From the NCBI GenBank assembly GCA_019918135.1, contig WBZZ01003770.1:56249-120248 (forward strand): a DNA stretch of 64,000 bases, read 5' to 3'. Source of the DNA: Paulinella micropora. Lineage: Eukaryota > Cercozoa > Imbricatea > Euglyphida > Paulinellidae. A program made the position numbers and the translations under genes. The notes under the pieces were generated by a model. It was not told where the DNA came from. It worked only from the letters and a program-made list of their open reading frames with translations, and made no database searches. Below are positions 1 through 10,390 of this stretch, piece after piece. Positions within the stretch are counted from its first letter, which is position 1; each line of letters starts with the position of its first letter.

Positions 1-480
1 TCTCTTGGGCTCTCTGGCTCTCGCCTGGAAAAACGACCGGCCGCGCTACAGTAATAACTGGTGACAAAAGATGCCTAATGTAGACACGTGTGTTGGACAG
101 ATCTACTGTCTATGTTCTTGTTCGGCCGCTCTCAGCTCGCGACCGAGCGTGTCTATTTGATGGGTGCAGACCTGTGAGGGTTCGTTTAATAAAATCTGGC
201 TTCACGCTAAATGTCCTTCGCGCAAAACCTGCTGCTGCCAAAATCAGCGCTGTCAGGTATCTGCACACAGCCAGCATGCCCATCGGGTGGCACCAGCCGA
301 CGGGTCCTGCCCATCGAGTGGCACCACGGACCCAGGACCAGTCGACCGGTGCCATCCGACAAATCAGGCTGGCCGACCACCGCCACCGGTTGCAGGGGGC
401 AGGGTGGCCGGTGCCACCCGACAAGTCGGGCTGGTCGGGCGGTGTCACCCACCCCCCCCCCCCCCCCCCGCGCCCGCGCC

Positions 481-875
481 CGGCGTTTACCGGCAGGTTC
501 CCGGGGACCGGGCGTGGACGGGGACGACCCCTCCCCCTGGTCGCCGCTCGCGGGCACTACTTGGACCCCCGGGGTGCTCCACCCGGCGCCCGGGGGGTTG
601 GCAACCCCACCCCCCTCTCCGCCCGCGCCCGGCGTCTACCGGCAGGTTCCCGGGGACCGGGCGTGGACGGGGACGACCCCCCCCCCCCCCTCCCTGGCCG
701 CCGCTCGCGGGCACTACTTGGACCCCCGGGGTGCTCCACCCAGCGCCCGGGGGGTTGGCGACCCCACCCCCCTCTCCGCCCGCGCCCGGCGTCTACCGGC
801 AGGTTCCCGGGGACCGGGCGTGGACGGGGACGACCCCCCCCTGGCCGCCGCTCGCGGGCACTACTTGGACCCCCG
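481..875. repeat. tandem repeat, about 150-157 bp unit, three copies
   Basis: Units start at about 481, 630 and 787, each with a near-identical core around GGCAGGTTCCCGGGGACCGG and, further on, GGGCACTACTTGGACCCCCG. The third copy is truncated before a poly-C run. Copies differ mainly in the length of C runs, the usual result of slippage in such tracts. Confidence 0.85.
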
Positions 876-1049
876 CCCCCCCCCCCCCCCCCCCCGGTGC
901 GAGCGGTCGGCGGCAACCCCTCCCCGGGGGTCAGGGGGGGTTCCCCCCTCCCCTCTCCCCAAGGGAGTGCAAGTGACCCCAGGGGGGGGGGGGGGCGCGG
1001 AAACCTCCCCCTCCCCGAGCGTGAACATGGATCTATCCCCCCTGGTCCC

Positions 1050-1222
1050 TCTCGAGAGTGAAGACGACCCCCCTCTGTTCCCAGTCTCGAGAGTGAAGAC
1101 GACCCCCTGCTCCCAGTCTCGAGAGTGAAGACGACCCCCCCTCTGCTCTCAATCTCGAGAGTGAAGACGGCCCCCCCCCCCTTCTTGCCTCTCTCGAGAG
1201 TGAAGACGACCCCCCCCTGCCT
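1050..1222. repeat. short tandem array, CTCGAGAGTGAAGACGACCCC unit family, five copies
   Basis: Five copies of CTCGAGAGTGAAGACG followed by variable C-rich spacers, with a period of about 32-39 bases. A second array of the same unit lies at 4,127-4,335. The sequence after each array is also related, so array and flank form a duplicated module. Confidence 0.85.
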
Positions 1223-1431
1223 GGAGGTGAGGCTGCTGCCTACCCTTTTGCCTCGTCCGGTCCACCGCGAGGCTCCTGCCACCCTCACCATTCTACGTCA
1301 CTGCTAACACATGACCGCTGGGGAACTAGCCCCCCTGACACAAACTGTGCACCGGCGTGCCGGGGCCTATGTCAGTCCGGAGAGAGACGGACAGGTCGTA
1401 GTCTAGCCTTCCGGCAGGAGGCCGCTCGGAC

Positions 1432-1442
1432 GTTTTTATTTT
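1432..1442 (-). terminator. AATAAAA polyadenylation-like signal after the RING gene
   Basis: On the minus strand, about 70 bases past the TAA of the RING-finger gene, the sequence reads GCAATAAAATAAAAACG. AATAAA-type signals also follow other genes of the GC-rich region (15,844, 18,356, 24,669). This suggests eukaryotic-type 3' end formation. Confidence 0.5.
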
Positions 1443-1508
1443 ATTGCTCCAAAAACGGGCTGACCACTTTTTTCTCTTCCTCTCTCTCCTGGTCCTGGGT
1501 AGGAGCCC

Positions 1509-3661
1509 TTAGCAAGGCTTCACGGCTGCTTGTATGACTGCACGGCAGCAGGGACACTGCTTCAGTCCCTGGGCACAGTCCTGGCACACGCGCAGGTGGC
1601 CGCACGGCACAAAGACGACGAGCGGCCCCGTGTCCCGGCCCGGTTCCTCGAGGCACACCACACACGACGGCCGCTGGAGCTTGCGTTCTAGGTCGGAGAC
1701 CTGAGCCAGCCGCTGAGCCAGGCCCTGCCGCAGGGCGCCGACCGCGTCCACGTCATCCGCGTCCGGCCAGCGCTCGGGCCGGAGGCCGGCCAGCAGCCGT
1801 GCGGTCGCCCCGGCGCTCTCGACCGGCGGGGGGGCCGCCTCCGGCCCGGGGGCTAGCTCGTCCTTTCGTGCCGCCGCCGGCTGCGCCTGGGCCTTCGCCA
1901 CCTGGGAGGCCAGCTCATCCTTCTCCCGCCGCAGTGTGTCGACGACCGTCCGCAGGTCGTCCATGGACGCCCGCACCCTAGCCAGAGCCGCCTCGCCCGA
2001 GCGCAGTTCCTGCTTCTGCGCTTGTACGTCCCGGCGCACGGCCTGTGCCGACTCGACCGTCTGCTGAATCTTGGCGTGCGCAGGTCCCGGCGCACTGCGG
2101 CCACCTCGTTCAGGGTCTCGCGCACGGCGGCTTGCTTGCTAGCGAGCTGCCGAGTCACCCGGCCCAGCTCCGTCTGCTTAGTAGCTAGTTCTTCTTTGGT
2201 CCGCGCCAACTCTTGCCGGGTGCGCCTGACGCTGTTGCTAGCGCTTTGTTCATCGGCCCGCATCTGATCCAAGGCCTCCCGTGCGTCCACGTACAGCCGC
2301 TGCAGGGGGTTGGTAGGCTCAGACGGTGCCTCGGCTGCCTGCCGGTGCCAGGCCCGCTCGCCCTCCTGGCCTAGGTAGTCCAGCGTAGCCGCCGGTGAGT
2401 GGAGGCCCCGGCCCCGCAGGTAGTTGAGCAGGGCCTCGTCTGTCTCCTGCCCCAACCCCGCCCACTTGGCGCTGGGCCGAGCTCCGTGGGCCAGGAGCAC
2501 TTGTGCGAGGCAGCGCAGCAGGGGCAGGAGCTTGAGGCGGAGGCGGAAGGACGTCCCCTGGGGCTCCCAAGCCAGCACGCACACGGTGTACAGCATTTCC
2601 GCCAGGACGGGGCCCGGCTGCGGGCCGGGCGCCGAACGCAGAAAGTAGTCTAGCAAGAACGGAGACCGCACGCACAGGGCTGCGCGGACCCAGGCCGGCC
2701 CGGACGAGCCCGTGGCCTCCGGCAGGCGGAGCACCTCCCCGGCCTCGGCCAGCAGCCGCACCAGGTCCTCCTGCCCTAGCAACAGCAGCCCCGCCCACAG
2801 GAACGCCACCACGTTCCTGGTAGCCAGCAGACAAGCACCCGTGTCGGGCCGCAGTCCGAGCTCGCGCACGAGGTCACACACCAGGAGCTCGGCCCCGAAG
2901 ACCGTCAGCACCTTGTGCCGCTGCTCGTGGCTCAGCTCCTGCAGACGTGTCACGACTCGCCACAACGCTTCGGCCTTGGCGTACTGTGGTAGCCGGCGCA
3001 GCCGCCCCCAGACCGTAGCTAGGACTCGCAGCCACTCTAGCTACTCTTGCGCAAACGTCAGGGCGGGCAGTCTTTCGGACCGAGCGGGCAGGCAGGCCAG
3101 CGTTAAGCGCGCAGTGATGCCGCCCAGCACGGCCGCGTCCAACGCACACGTACTCCCCAGGTTCTGCAGGGCTTGGCCGGGCAACGGCGAGGGCCGGACG
3201 GCGCCCGCCGCGAGCCTCTCGTAGCAATCCCAGAGGTCCCGCAGTCCGGGTGTGGCGCTCGGCCGCAGCAGCCACTGGCCAGTCTTTTTGTGCCAGAGGC
3301 TGAAGAACCCTTCGGCTAGCGCGAACGAACCATACGGGATAGCCACGCCGGCCGCGCGTGAGCTCAGCCACTCCGCGCACTCGAGCGCCTCCTGTTCAGC
3401 GCTTTCGTAGCACTCCGCTGCCGCGGCGGGTTGGTCCTCCTCCAGGCACAGTTCGGCCAGGCGCGGCCAGGACAACGGACCGGCGCCAAACAGGCACCGG
3501 CTCTGGAACAAGTAGCGGAGGGCGGTGGGCGGGGTGCGGCGCACTAGGTGGCGGAAGCTGGCTTCGAAGCCGTCGGGCCCACCCCTGAGCAAGAGCAGTA
3601 GTTCTACGGGGTCGCCCGGCTCGGCGGCGGTGAGGCAAGACGCAGGGACCGCTTGGCTCAT
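1509..3661 (-). CDS. RING-finger E3-like protein with helical N-terminus and coiled coil (interrupted)
   Basis: The C-terminal end (about 1,509-1,660) has a C3HC4-type RING finger: CVVCLEE, then PCGHLRVCQDC, then CPCC, in the arrangement of IAP/MIB-type RING domains that recruit a ubiquitin E2. Before it lies a long Arg/Gln/Glu-rich coiled coil (about 1,700-2,330). The N-terminal two thirds is helical, with pairs such as AAAAECYESAEQEALECAEW that suggest TPR-like repeats. I start at the ATG at 3,661. The frame is broken twice. An in-frame TAG lies at 3,041-3,043, with no ATG just after it. A one-base shift near 2,075 lies inside the coiled coil. Downstream coding potential is good across both breaks. 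A likely role is a ubiquitin ligase of viral or host origin; the substrate is unknown. Confidence 0.7.
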
Positions 3662-4883
3662 CTGGCTAGCCAGTTGGTTGGTTTTTTGAGCGAGGACGGG
3701 ACCACGGGGATGGCCGGCGCGCACGGCTGGGGGGGGGGGGGGGGAGAGCCCCCGCGCGCACACAGGCCCGCGCCCCCGGGCCCGGCGCCTACATGGGCGC
3801 CCACCAGTGCACGTATGGCGTGGCCCGCGCCACCCCCCGGCCCCCTGCCGGGCGCGGGCAACGACCCGCGGCGGGGGGAGAGGAAGGGGGGGGGGGGGGA
3901 CGACGCGCGCTGACCCGCACGCCCACGGGGCGCCCCCTGCCTCCTCCGGCCGGGGGCGTGCCCCCCCCCCCCCCCATTTGCACGCGGTCGCGTCCACCGC
4001 CGGCGTGGGCTGCCGGCGGGGCCGTGCCGGCGCGGGCCGGGCGCTCTGGCACGGAGAGTGGAGGAGACCCCTCGTCGCGCTCCCCCCCCGCACCGGGCCG
4101 GCAACGCGCGGGGGCATGAAAACTTCCCCTCTCGAGAGTGGAAAGGGACCCCCCCTCTCGAGAGTGAAGGCGAACCACGCCCCCCCCAACCCCTCGAGAG
4201 TGAAGACGAGCCCCCCTCCCCTCCCCCTCGAGTGGAGACGACCCCCCCCCCTGCCCCATCTTGCGAGTGAAGAGACGCCCCCCCCCTGCCCCAGCCTGCG
4301 AGTGAAGACGAGCATCCCCCCCTCTCCCTGGAGGTGCAGCTGCTGTCCCACCCTTTTTTTCCTCTGGTCCACCGCGACCCCTCCACCCTAGTAAGATTAC
4401 CACACGACTAACACACGATCGCTTGGGACCTAGCCCCGGACGCAGACTGTGGTGCACGGGCGTGCAGCTAGCTGTTCCAGCCAGCCAGCTGGCACGTAGA
4501 GAGTCACACGTGCCGCAAATTATCCACGAGGGCTGGTCCCCTCTCCCCCACGTGAGAGCTACCGGCACGGCTGGCGGCAAGGCTAGTTAAAATAGCTAAC
4601 ACACTAACGGCTGCCCGGCGGAAGCCCGCCCCTCGGAACCTACCGCCCCCGGGGGGCCGCGCCCGGTCGGCACGCAGAGAGAATAGGGGACGTAGTCTCT
4701 CTCACTTTCTACCTCACCCACATCAGCATCATCACGCACACGAGGGCTTTTTAATACGACATGTTCCTCTTTTGGGAAAGATCACCCTCTCCTCGCCCTT
4801 CCCCCCTGTCCCTGCGGCAGCGAAACCCCAAGAGAACAGCGTTGTTCCTGCAGGTACCTACGAAGAAAGTTCCACTAGTTCTA
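3662..4883. other. 1.2 kb intergenic region with repeats and G/C runs
   Basis: Nothing coding is convincing. It holds poly-G and poly-C runs (about 3,730, 3,890, 3,960), the second GAGAGTGAAGAC array (4,127-4,335) and a flank (4,332-4,480) related to 1,222-1,410. Shared features of the flanks include CTAACACAYGAYCGCT and a GTAGTCT element. Confidence 0.6.
4127..4335. repeat. second CTCGAGAGTGAAGAC array, six degenerate copies
   Basis: Six copies with a period of about 30-36 bases, more diverged than the array at 1,050-1,222, and in the same orientation. Each array is followed by CTGGAGGTG and then by a related flank of about 150-190 bases. It lies in the 3' flank of the LRR-like gene ending at 4,884, as the first array lies in the 3' flank of the RING gene. 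Confidence 0.8.
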
Positions 4884-7208
4884 TTACTTTAGTTCGATTA
4901 CTTCATAAGACGAAGGCGCGTCGTTTCGTTGGAACCAAAGGCAATCCTGGTAATAGAGACGAGCGTGCCCCTGCTTTTCTGTGTTGGTAGGAAAGCGGAT
5001 GGTCCGGAGCGCGGTACATCGTTCGAAAGTGAGCTCCAGCTTCTTGCATTCCAGGCTCGGTGACAGCGTCAGTGCCTCTAGTCCGGTACAGTCTTCGAAG
5101 GTGAGCTCAAGCGTCCCGCATGCCAGGCTCGGTGGCAGCGTTAGTGCCTTTAGTTTGGCACATTGTCTGAACGTGAGCTCCAGCTTCTTGCATGCCAGGC
5201 TCGGTGACAGCGTCAGTGTCTCTAGTCCAGCACAGTAGTCGAAGTCGAGCTTCAGCTTCTCGCATGCCAGGCTCGGTGGCAGCGTTAGTGCCTTTAGTTT
5301 GGCACATTGTCTGAACGTGAGCTCCAGCTTCTTGCATGCCAGGCTCGTTGGCAGCGTCAGTGTCTCTAGTCCAGCACAGTAGTCGAAGTCGAGCTTCAGC
5401 TTCTCGCATGCCAGGCTCTGTGGCAGCGTTAGTGCCTTTAGTTTGGCACAATGTCCGAACGTGAGCTGCACGACAGCCGACCTACACGTGGCCAGGCTAG
5501 GCAGCTGGCAGAGTTCCAGGCTCGTACAAATCCTGGCTGTTATGTTCAGTCTTCGGTCCAGTTGGCGTAGCTTAGGCAGGCTGACAGTTTTCAGCGATCT
5601 GGCATTCATCAGGCTCAAGAAAACAGACCTACAGGTTTGCAGCTCCGGTAGCACTAACTCGGGCAGTGGAGCGCAGGATGAACTAATATCTGCGGCGCAA
5701 GCCCATAGTTCCAGGCATAGGTCGCCGCCGACAGAGACAAGTCGGGGCAGCTGGCAGGACTCCAGCTGAAAACAGTAGTCCAGGCTCAGTTTCAGGTTCC
5801 CGCCCACAGTTTCTAGCTGCGGTAGCTCAAATCGCCGCAGGTACTGGCACCCCTGCAGTTCGCAGGTCAGGTCCCCTTGGCATGTCTGCAGTTTTGGTAG
5901 CCTGATCGTGTATTCTTTACGGCGGTAAACGATAAAATCGTTATCAGTCTGCCTGCCTGCTAAGGTCGCTATGAGGCTGAAAGACCCTTGCGCTAGGCGC
6001 AGGTCGGGCCATGCCACTTCCTTCAATAGGTCGACTTTGCCGAACTTGGCAGTAACGTTGCTAGTAGCTACTCGCAGCCCGTACCAGACTACGTGCTCCA
6101 GCAGGGAACAGTCCGAGAAATCCAGCTGCACTTGGCCAGCCGTGTCGGGCTCTGGGCTCTGCATGCGTACGACAAACACATTGCTGGACTTTACCGTCAG
6201 CGCAAAGTCTCCAGCGCCGGGCTTGAGCACCACTGCGTTTCTCACGCCGCTCAGCGTAATCGCGACGGGCTGCGGGCCGCTGCCGCCCGTAGAAGTGTCG
6301 ACCAGGCGGAGAGCCGGACAGTTCGTGAAGTACAGCGGTAGCTGGACCAGGTCGCCTTTCGTGGCCGATGGACGACGCCGCGTCAACGCAAATTCCTCGA
6401 GCACGCTACACCCCGTCAACTTCACCTTGGCCACGTGCTCGACTCTGGAGCAGTCGAGCTCCGAGAACTTCAGCTGGCGTAGAGTGGTCTGCCGCGCAAG
6501 CTCGAACTCATCCTCAGAGCCTGGCAAGACCAAAGCAAAGCCCCGCAAGTGCAGACGAGTAACCTCTCGAGATCCTTGACTCCTCTGCGACTGCACAAAG
6601 GGGAAGCACCTCGTGCTGCCTGGCGTCAGCGCTTCTTCGTCGCCGTGCTCTGGCCTTTCAACGACCACGGTGAGGTCTAGGGGCCCTGGCGGCGGGGGTG
6701 GGGCGTCCCCCGGAAACCGGAGGTCCTTGTCCTCCTCTGGCTCCTCGTGCTTCTGGGACGCCGTGGACGCCTGGGGCGAGAACAGGGCGACGACGTCCTC
6801 CAGGGCCCGCCAAGCTAAGGTCTCGCGGAGGCCCCCGACGACGTTGGTCGGTAGTGACCAAGGGCAGACGAAGCTGCGCTGCTTGTTCAGCTCCTTCACG
6901 GCCAACTGCCACACCCGCGGGTTGTTGGTCTCCGAGCCCGGGAGTTGTAGAGTATGGCTGACCTGGGGGATGCCGGCGTTTAAAGCGTCGAGAACAGCCT
7001 GCAGGTATTGCAGGCCGGAGCCTGCCTCTCTCTGGAGAGTACAGGCGTAGCGATGCAAACACCGCAGGACCACACTTGAGCGCTGTAGGTACTCTCGCTC
7101 TGGAGTGCCCCAGTACGGATCGAGACACGAGGACGCAAAACGGTCAATTCCGCGGAGATAAGGTAGTATGGCGGACAAGCGCGGCAGGTCGGGCTGTGGG
7201 CTAGCCAT
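4884..7208 (-). CDS. leucine-rich-repeat-like protein, 774 aa
   Basis: An intact frame from the ATG at 7,208 to TAA. The N-terminal 200 residues are a helical domain without a family I recognise, followed by an acidic linker. The rest is a solenoid of LRR-like units. At the C-terminus these become very regular 23-residue units of the form L-x-L-x-F-x-x-C-x-x-L-x-x-L-T-L-P-x-S-L-A-C-K, repeating as alternating pairs (about 138 bp at the DNA level, 5,000-5,450), which points to recent internal duplication. The conserved Cys and the SLAC step are unlike standard LRRs. A related two-part architecture is encoded at 10,879-13,307. A likely role is protein binding; there is no signal peptide or membrane segment. 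Confidence 0.75.
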   Translation of the reverse strand: MASPQPDLPRLSAILPYLRGIDRFASSCLDPYWGTPEREYLQRSSVVLRCLHRYACTLQREAGSGLQYLQAVLDALNAGIPQVSHTLQLPGSETNNPRVWQLAVKELNKQRSFVCPWSLPTNVVGGLRETLAWRALEDVVALFSPQASTASQKHEEPEEDKDLRFPGDAPPPPPGPLDLTVVVERPEHGDEEALTPGSTRCFPFVQSQRSQGSREVTRLHLRGFALVLPGSEDEFELARQTTLRQLKFSELDCSRVEHVAKVKLTGCSVLEEFALTRRRPSATKGDLVQLPLYFTNCPALRLVDTSTGGSGPQPVAITLSGVRNAVVLKPGAGDFALTVKSSNVFVVRMQSPEPDTAGQVQLDFSDCSLLEHVVWYGLRVATSNVTAKFGKVDLLKEVAWPDLRLAQGSFSLIATLAGRQTDNDFIVYRRKEYTIRLPKLQTCQGDLTCELQGCQYLRRFELPQLETVGGNLKLSLDYCFQLESCQLPRLVSVGGDLCLELWACAADISSSCAPLPELVLPELQTCRSVFLSLMNARSLKTVSLPKLRQLDRRLNITARICTSLELCQLPSLATCRSAVVQLTFGHCAKLKALTLPQSLACEKLKLDFDYCAGLETLTLPTSLACKKLELTFRQCAKLKALTLPPSLACEKLKLDFDYCAGLETLTLSPSLACKKLELTFRQCAKLKALTLPPSLACGTLELTFEDCTGLEALTLSPSLECKKLELTFERCTALRTIRFPTNTEKQGHARLYYQDCLWFQRNDAPSSYEVIELK
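5000..5450 (-). repeat. intragenic 138-bp tandem repeat in the LRR-like gene
   Basis: Blocks beginning near GCATGCCAGGCTCGGTG recur about every 69 bases, and pairs of blocks recur nearly identically every 138 bases. They encode alternating 23-residue LRR-like units. The close DNA identity implies recent expansion or gene conversion. Confidence 0.85.
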
Positions 7209-7237
7209 GCTTGGCTCTGTGCGCCCGCTCGCCAAGC

Positions 7238-7258
7238 CCTGGGTACTTTTTACCTAGG
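7238..7258 (-). promoter_or_regulatory. possible AT-rich promoter element upstream of the LRR-like gene
   Basis: The minus strand reads CCTAGGTAAAAAGTACCC about 30 bases before the ATG at 7,208. A similar CTAGTAAAAGGGC lies just before the ATG at 10,879. These are among the few A-rich words in this GC-rich DNA. Two examples are weak support. Confidence 0.3.
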
Positions 7259-7289
7259 GTGCACGACGAAGGCCAGAAAAAGGACATAC

Positions 7290-7392
7290 CTCCCTCTCCT
7301 CGCACGCCCCCTCCCTCTCCTCGCACGCCCCCTCCCTCTCCCTCTCCACCCTCTCCCTCTCCCTCTCCACCCTCTCCCTCTCTCTCAATTGC
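7290..7392. repeat. CCCTCTC microsatellite
   Basis: A pyrimidine-only run of CCCTCTCCT and CCCTCTC units in the spacer between two minus-strand genes. I see no coding potential here. Confidence 0.8.
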
Positions 7393-7623
7393 TGTGAACT
7401 CTCTGCTAGCACCCGGCGGGCTCTCCCCCGCCGGCCACCCTGGGCGCGCTTTTCTTTGGGGCTCCCCCGGTCCACGCGGCTACTAGGGGTGGCCCGGACC
7501 GCTCGGCCGAGGCCGGCCCCCCACCGGGGGGGGTAGTTCCCCAGCGCTCCTCCTCACCAAAATCTCTGCTTTTTACTGAGCAAGCAAAACGTCGTTGTCA
7601 CATCCCCGTGGGACCAAGCTACT

Positions 7624-9135
7624 CTACTCACTGTCGTGCTGCGAGAAATACAGCAGCACTGGCTGGTAGGCCTGGAAGCCGTCATAGGCGAAAACCTCAC
7701 CGCCCGGCACTAGCAGCCCGTCCACCAGCCGGTGCGGCCGGGGCCACTGGACGCCGCGGCCTTCCCTAGCCCCCGGGCCGGCCCTCGCCTGTGCCGATTG
7801 TAGCATGCGGACGACACGGCGCGCGGCCCGGCCCTGGCTGGTAGTCGGGCTGCCGGCGGGCGAGTGCTTCTCGCCCCAGCTGAGCACCGCGACCGGGTGC
7901 AAGTACTCGGCCAAGGTACACACGAACCCCCTCTCTCGCTGCCACCGGTGGCACTCGTCCCGGAGCGCGGAGCCGTCCGGCCCCTGCGCTAGGAAGACAC
8001 ACAGCTTCCTTTGGCCGTCCCTGCCCCAGTAGCCAAAAGCACAGTCCCGGCCCTGTCGACCAAGGCGCACAGGCCGTCCAGGCAGGCAGTGGTCTTGGCG
8101 AAACCATGGAACACGTCGTGGCGGGGCTGCAGGGCCACTTCCCCCCCGAGAGTCATACCTGACCCACCAAATGTTCTGGCAGGACAAGCGTTGTAGTAGG
8201 CTGCGTTGCCTTTGCAAGTGGTAGGCCAGCGCCCCCCGGCGCGTCTCCGGGGCCGGGCCCGCGTGGCCGCAGCCCTCCTGGGTGCAAAGCTGCGCTTGGT
8301 CGGGCAGGCCCAGCTTGCCTAGCGCATTGTACCGCCGGCAGGCACGACAGGCGCAGGCAGAGGCCCTGGGCTCCGACAGAACAGCCAGCAAACGCCTGGG
8401 CCGGCGGTCCCCGCGGGCCCCGGCCGGGCGGCGCCCCCCGCGGGCCCCGGCCGGGCGGCGCCCTCCGCGTAGCGCCTCCTGCCACTGGCTCTGGCATCCC
8501 AGCGCCGCACAGAGTGGCTCCAGCTGCTCGAGCCAGGCCGGCCGCTCCCGGCACAGCCTAGACAAGCCCGTTTTCTCCCACGCCGCGTCGGAGCTCCAGA
8601 AGCCCAGGTCCAACCGGGCCGCAATCCGGGAGCCGAGCTCGAGCAGGTGGGGGCGCTCGTCTTCTGCTCCGCCCTCGGCGTACACCAGCAACCGCCTCTC
8701 GGGAAAGCGTTCCCTCACCCGGCACTTCCAGCACCAACAGCCGTCGAGGTCGTGCCAGCAGCGCGACACGCGCCTCAGATCGCACGACCAACAGGCACAG
8801 GGGGGCTGGCCGCCGCCGCCACACACCTCCTGCAGGCTAGCGACCACGCCCCACGAGCCACCGCCCAGCACAAAAGCCCAGAGCAGGCTGCGCAACAGCT
8901 TGGTCGCCACCTCGGGCGACAAGACGAGGCAGGGGATGGGCGACGAGGTGCACCGGGGGTCGAACCTGCCCGGCACGCCAAAACGCCCGGACAAGCACCT
9001 GGGCCCGGCCCCTGGTACGCGCAGCAAACCTGCCCCCGCCTCCACGTCCACCAACGGCCGCCCCGGCGGCTCCGGTTCGTTGTCGGGTCCCGGCGGGTCG
9101 ACCCAGCCGGGCAGCGGGGGGGCAGGGGGCTCCAT
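7624..9135 (-). CDS. cysteine-rich protein of unknown function, about 503 aa
   Basis: An intact frame from the ATG at 9,135 to TAG. The middle has clustered Cys pairs (CACWSC, CWCWKC) and further on CACRAC and CTQEGCGH, suggesting two or more metal-binding fingers. Between them is a short Gly/Arg/Pro repeat (GGRRPAGAR copies near 8,400-8,460). The C-terminal part has aromatic-rich segments such as RDCAFGYWGRDGQRK that look like a folded domain. I do not recognise the family. If the TAG were read through, only about 18 codons would be added before a TAA. No signal peptide is seen. Confidence 0.6.
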   Translation of the reverse strand: MEPPAPPLPGWVDPPGPDNEPEPPGRPLVDVEAGAGLLRVPGAGPRCLSGRFGVPGRFDPRCTSSPIPCLVLSPEVATKLLRSLLWAFVLGGGSWGVVASLQEVCGGGGQPPCACWSCDLRRVSRCWHDLDGCWCWKCRVRERFPERRLLVYAEGGAEDERPHLLELGSRIAARLDLGFWSSDAAWEKTGLSRLCRERPAWLEQLEPLCAALGCQSQWQEALRGGRRPAGARGGRRPAGARGDRRPRRLLAVLSEPRASACACRACRRYNALGKLGLPDQAQLCTQEGCGHAGPAPETRRGALAYHLQRQRSLLQRLSCQNIWWVRYDSRGGSGPAAPPRRVPWFRQDHCLPGRPVRLGRQGRDCAFGYWGRDGQRKLCVFLAQGPDGSALRDECHRWQRERGFVCTLAEYLHPVAVLSWGEKHSPAGSPTTSQGRAARRVVRMLQSAQARAGPGAREGRGVQWPRPHRLVDGLLVPGGEVFAYDGFQAYQPVLLYFSQHDSE

Positions 9136-9238
9136 GCGCTGCAACCCGGTGCGCGGCGCCCGGACAGCGGATTCTGGGGGAAGGCCAGCGAGGGGAAAGG
9201 AGACACACGGGGCGCCACTCCTGCCGGCGGGGGGAGCT

Positions 9239-9407
9239 GTCCGCCCACGTCCCGGCCCCCCAGCCCACGCGCCCAAGCGTGGCGCCCCCCCTCCGCGCGC
9301 CGGCCGCGTGTCTGCCCACGTCGCGGCCCCCCCCAGCCCACGCACCCGGGCGTGGCGCCCCCCCCCCCCCCCGTGCGCCGGCCGCGTGCCTGCCCGCGGA
9401 CGTGGCC
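9239..9407. repeat. tandem repeat, about 72-77 bp unit, two and a half copies
   Basis: Units begin TCCGCCCACGTC, TCTGCCCACGTCGC and CCTGCCCGCGGACG, each followed by GCGTGGCGCC and GCGCCGGCCGCGTG with C runs of varying length. It lies in the spacer upstream of the Cys-rich gene. Further poly-C runs follow near 9,515-9,530 and 9,610-9,625. Confidence 0.75.
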
Positions 9408-9778
9408 CCCTCCCTGGTATTCGCTGTGAGGGGGGGGGCGGGCGGCCAGCACGAGTACCGCCGCCGGCGCCTGCCTGGGGGGGAAGCAGTGCCCCCCCTC
9501 CTCGCGCTTAGCCCCCCCCCCCCCCCCAGCAGCAACACCAGCACGCCCCGGCGGGATGGGGAGGGCGAAGGGTGGGAGGGGGGCTGGGGGTACGGAGCGG
9601 AGGACGCGCACCCTCCCCCCCCCCCCCATCCCTTTCTCCCGTCCTGCTTAGACACCTACTACACACCTACTGACCACACACACACCTACCCACACGCACA
9701 CGCACCGCGCGCCCCTGGTCGCAACTTCTGGGACCCAGGGGAGAGAGGGAGTTTGCCCCCAGGCCGGTGCTAGCAGTC

Positions 9779-10390
9779 ATGTCCCGGCTGCAGCTATGGC
9801 GCCTGTGGTCAGTGTGGTGCGCCGGGCCCAGCCCGCGGCTAGTACTACTGTCTGTGCAAGGGCCTCTGTTCCAGGCGCTGTGCGCCGAGCCCGCCCTCAC
9901 CGCCCGGCCCTACGCACACCACCTAGTGCTGGGGCCGCTAGAGAGCGCGACGGTGTTCGAAGTACAGCCGTTCGTCAGGTTCCCGCAGTGCGAGTCCTTG
10001 GAGGTCGCGAGCGTACTCGCGACCACGTGTGGCGCGGTGGAGTGGCACTACCAGGACGACGCCGTGCGCGTGCGCGGGCCCCGGGTGGAGGAGCGGTTCT
10101 ACCCCCCCGACGTGCTCGAGGTCAGCAGCCGCGCCGGCCTGCGCCAGCCCGCCCACCCCGACGTGACCCTGCGCTTCCGTGTGACCTGCCACGACGCCTA
10201 CCAGTGCCGCGTGGCCTACACGTCCGTCCTGGTGTGCACCGACCGGTACACCAGGCGCCTGGCAGCCTGCGGGGCCCTGGCGTGGGCCGTGCTCGCGCTG
10301 TGCGCCACGGTCTGCGCCGCGCGGCGCTGCCGGTCCGGCGGACGCCCCCCTCAGAAGCGGGCGGTGGCGTGGCTGGCTAGTGCACAGTAA
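9779..10390 (+). CDS. putative type I membrane protein, about 203 aa
   Basis: The ATG at 9,779 starts an intact frame to TAA. The N-terminus (RLQLWRLWSVWCAG then a hydrophobic stretch) could be a signal sequence. Near the C-terminus a strong transmembrane segment (LAACGALAWAVLALCATVC) is followed by a basic tail (AARRCRSGG). The predicted ectodomain has paired Cys and aromatic residues, as in small glycoproteins. I do not recognise a family. The layout suggests a protein of the virion envelope or the cell surface, which is inference. Confidence 0.65.
   Translation: MSRLQLWRLWSVWCAGPSPRLVLLSVQGPLFQALCAEPALTARPYAHHLVLGPLESATVFEVQPFVRFPQCESLEVASVLATTCGAVEWHYQDDAVRVRGPRVEERFYPPDVLEVSSRAGLRQPAHPDVTLRFRVTCHDAYQCRVAYTSVLVCTDRYTRRLAACGALAWAVLALCATVCAARRCRSGGRPPQKRAVAWLASAQ

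Larger units (their letters stand above)
1..1440. other. non-coding low-complexity region with tandem repeats
   Basis: No convincing gene. All long open frames here overlap each other on both strands and translate to Pro/Gly/Arg-rich low-complexity protein, as expected from GC-rich repeats with few stop codons. The stretch holds degenerate GGTGCCA/TGGCACC-type repeats (about 280-440), a poly-C run near 450-468, a three-copy tandem repeat (481-875), another poly-C run near 880-896, and an array of short GAGAGTGAAGAC units (1,050-1,222). The last 200 bases resemble 4,332-4,480. Confidence 0.6.

Noticed and set aside
90-1291. Several overlapping ORFs of 240-320 codons on both strands
   Set aside because: All are Pro/Gly/Arg-rich, overlap in every frame, and follow the tandem repeats. 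GC-rich DNA with few stops explains them.
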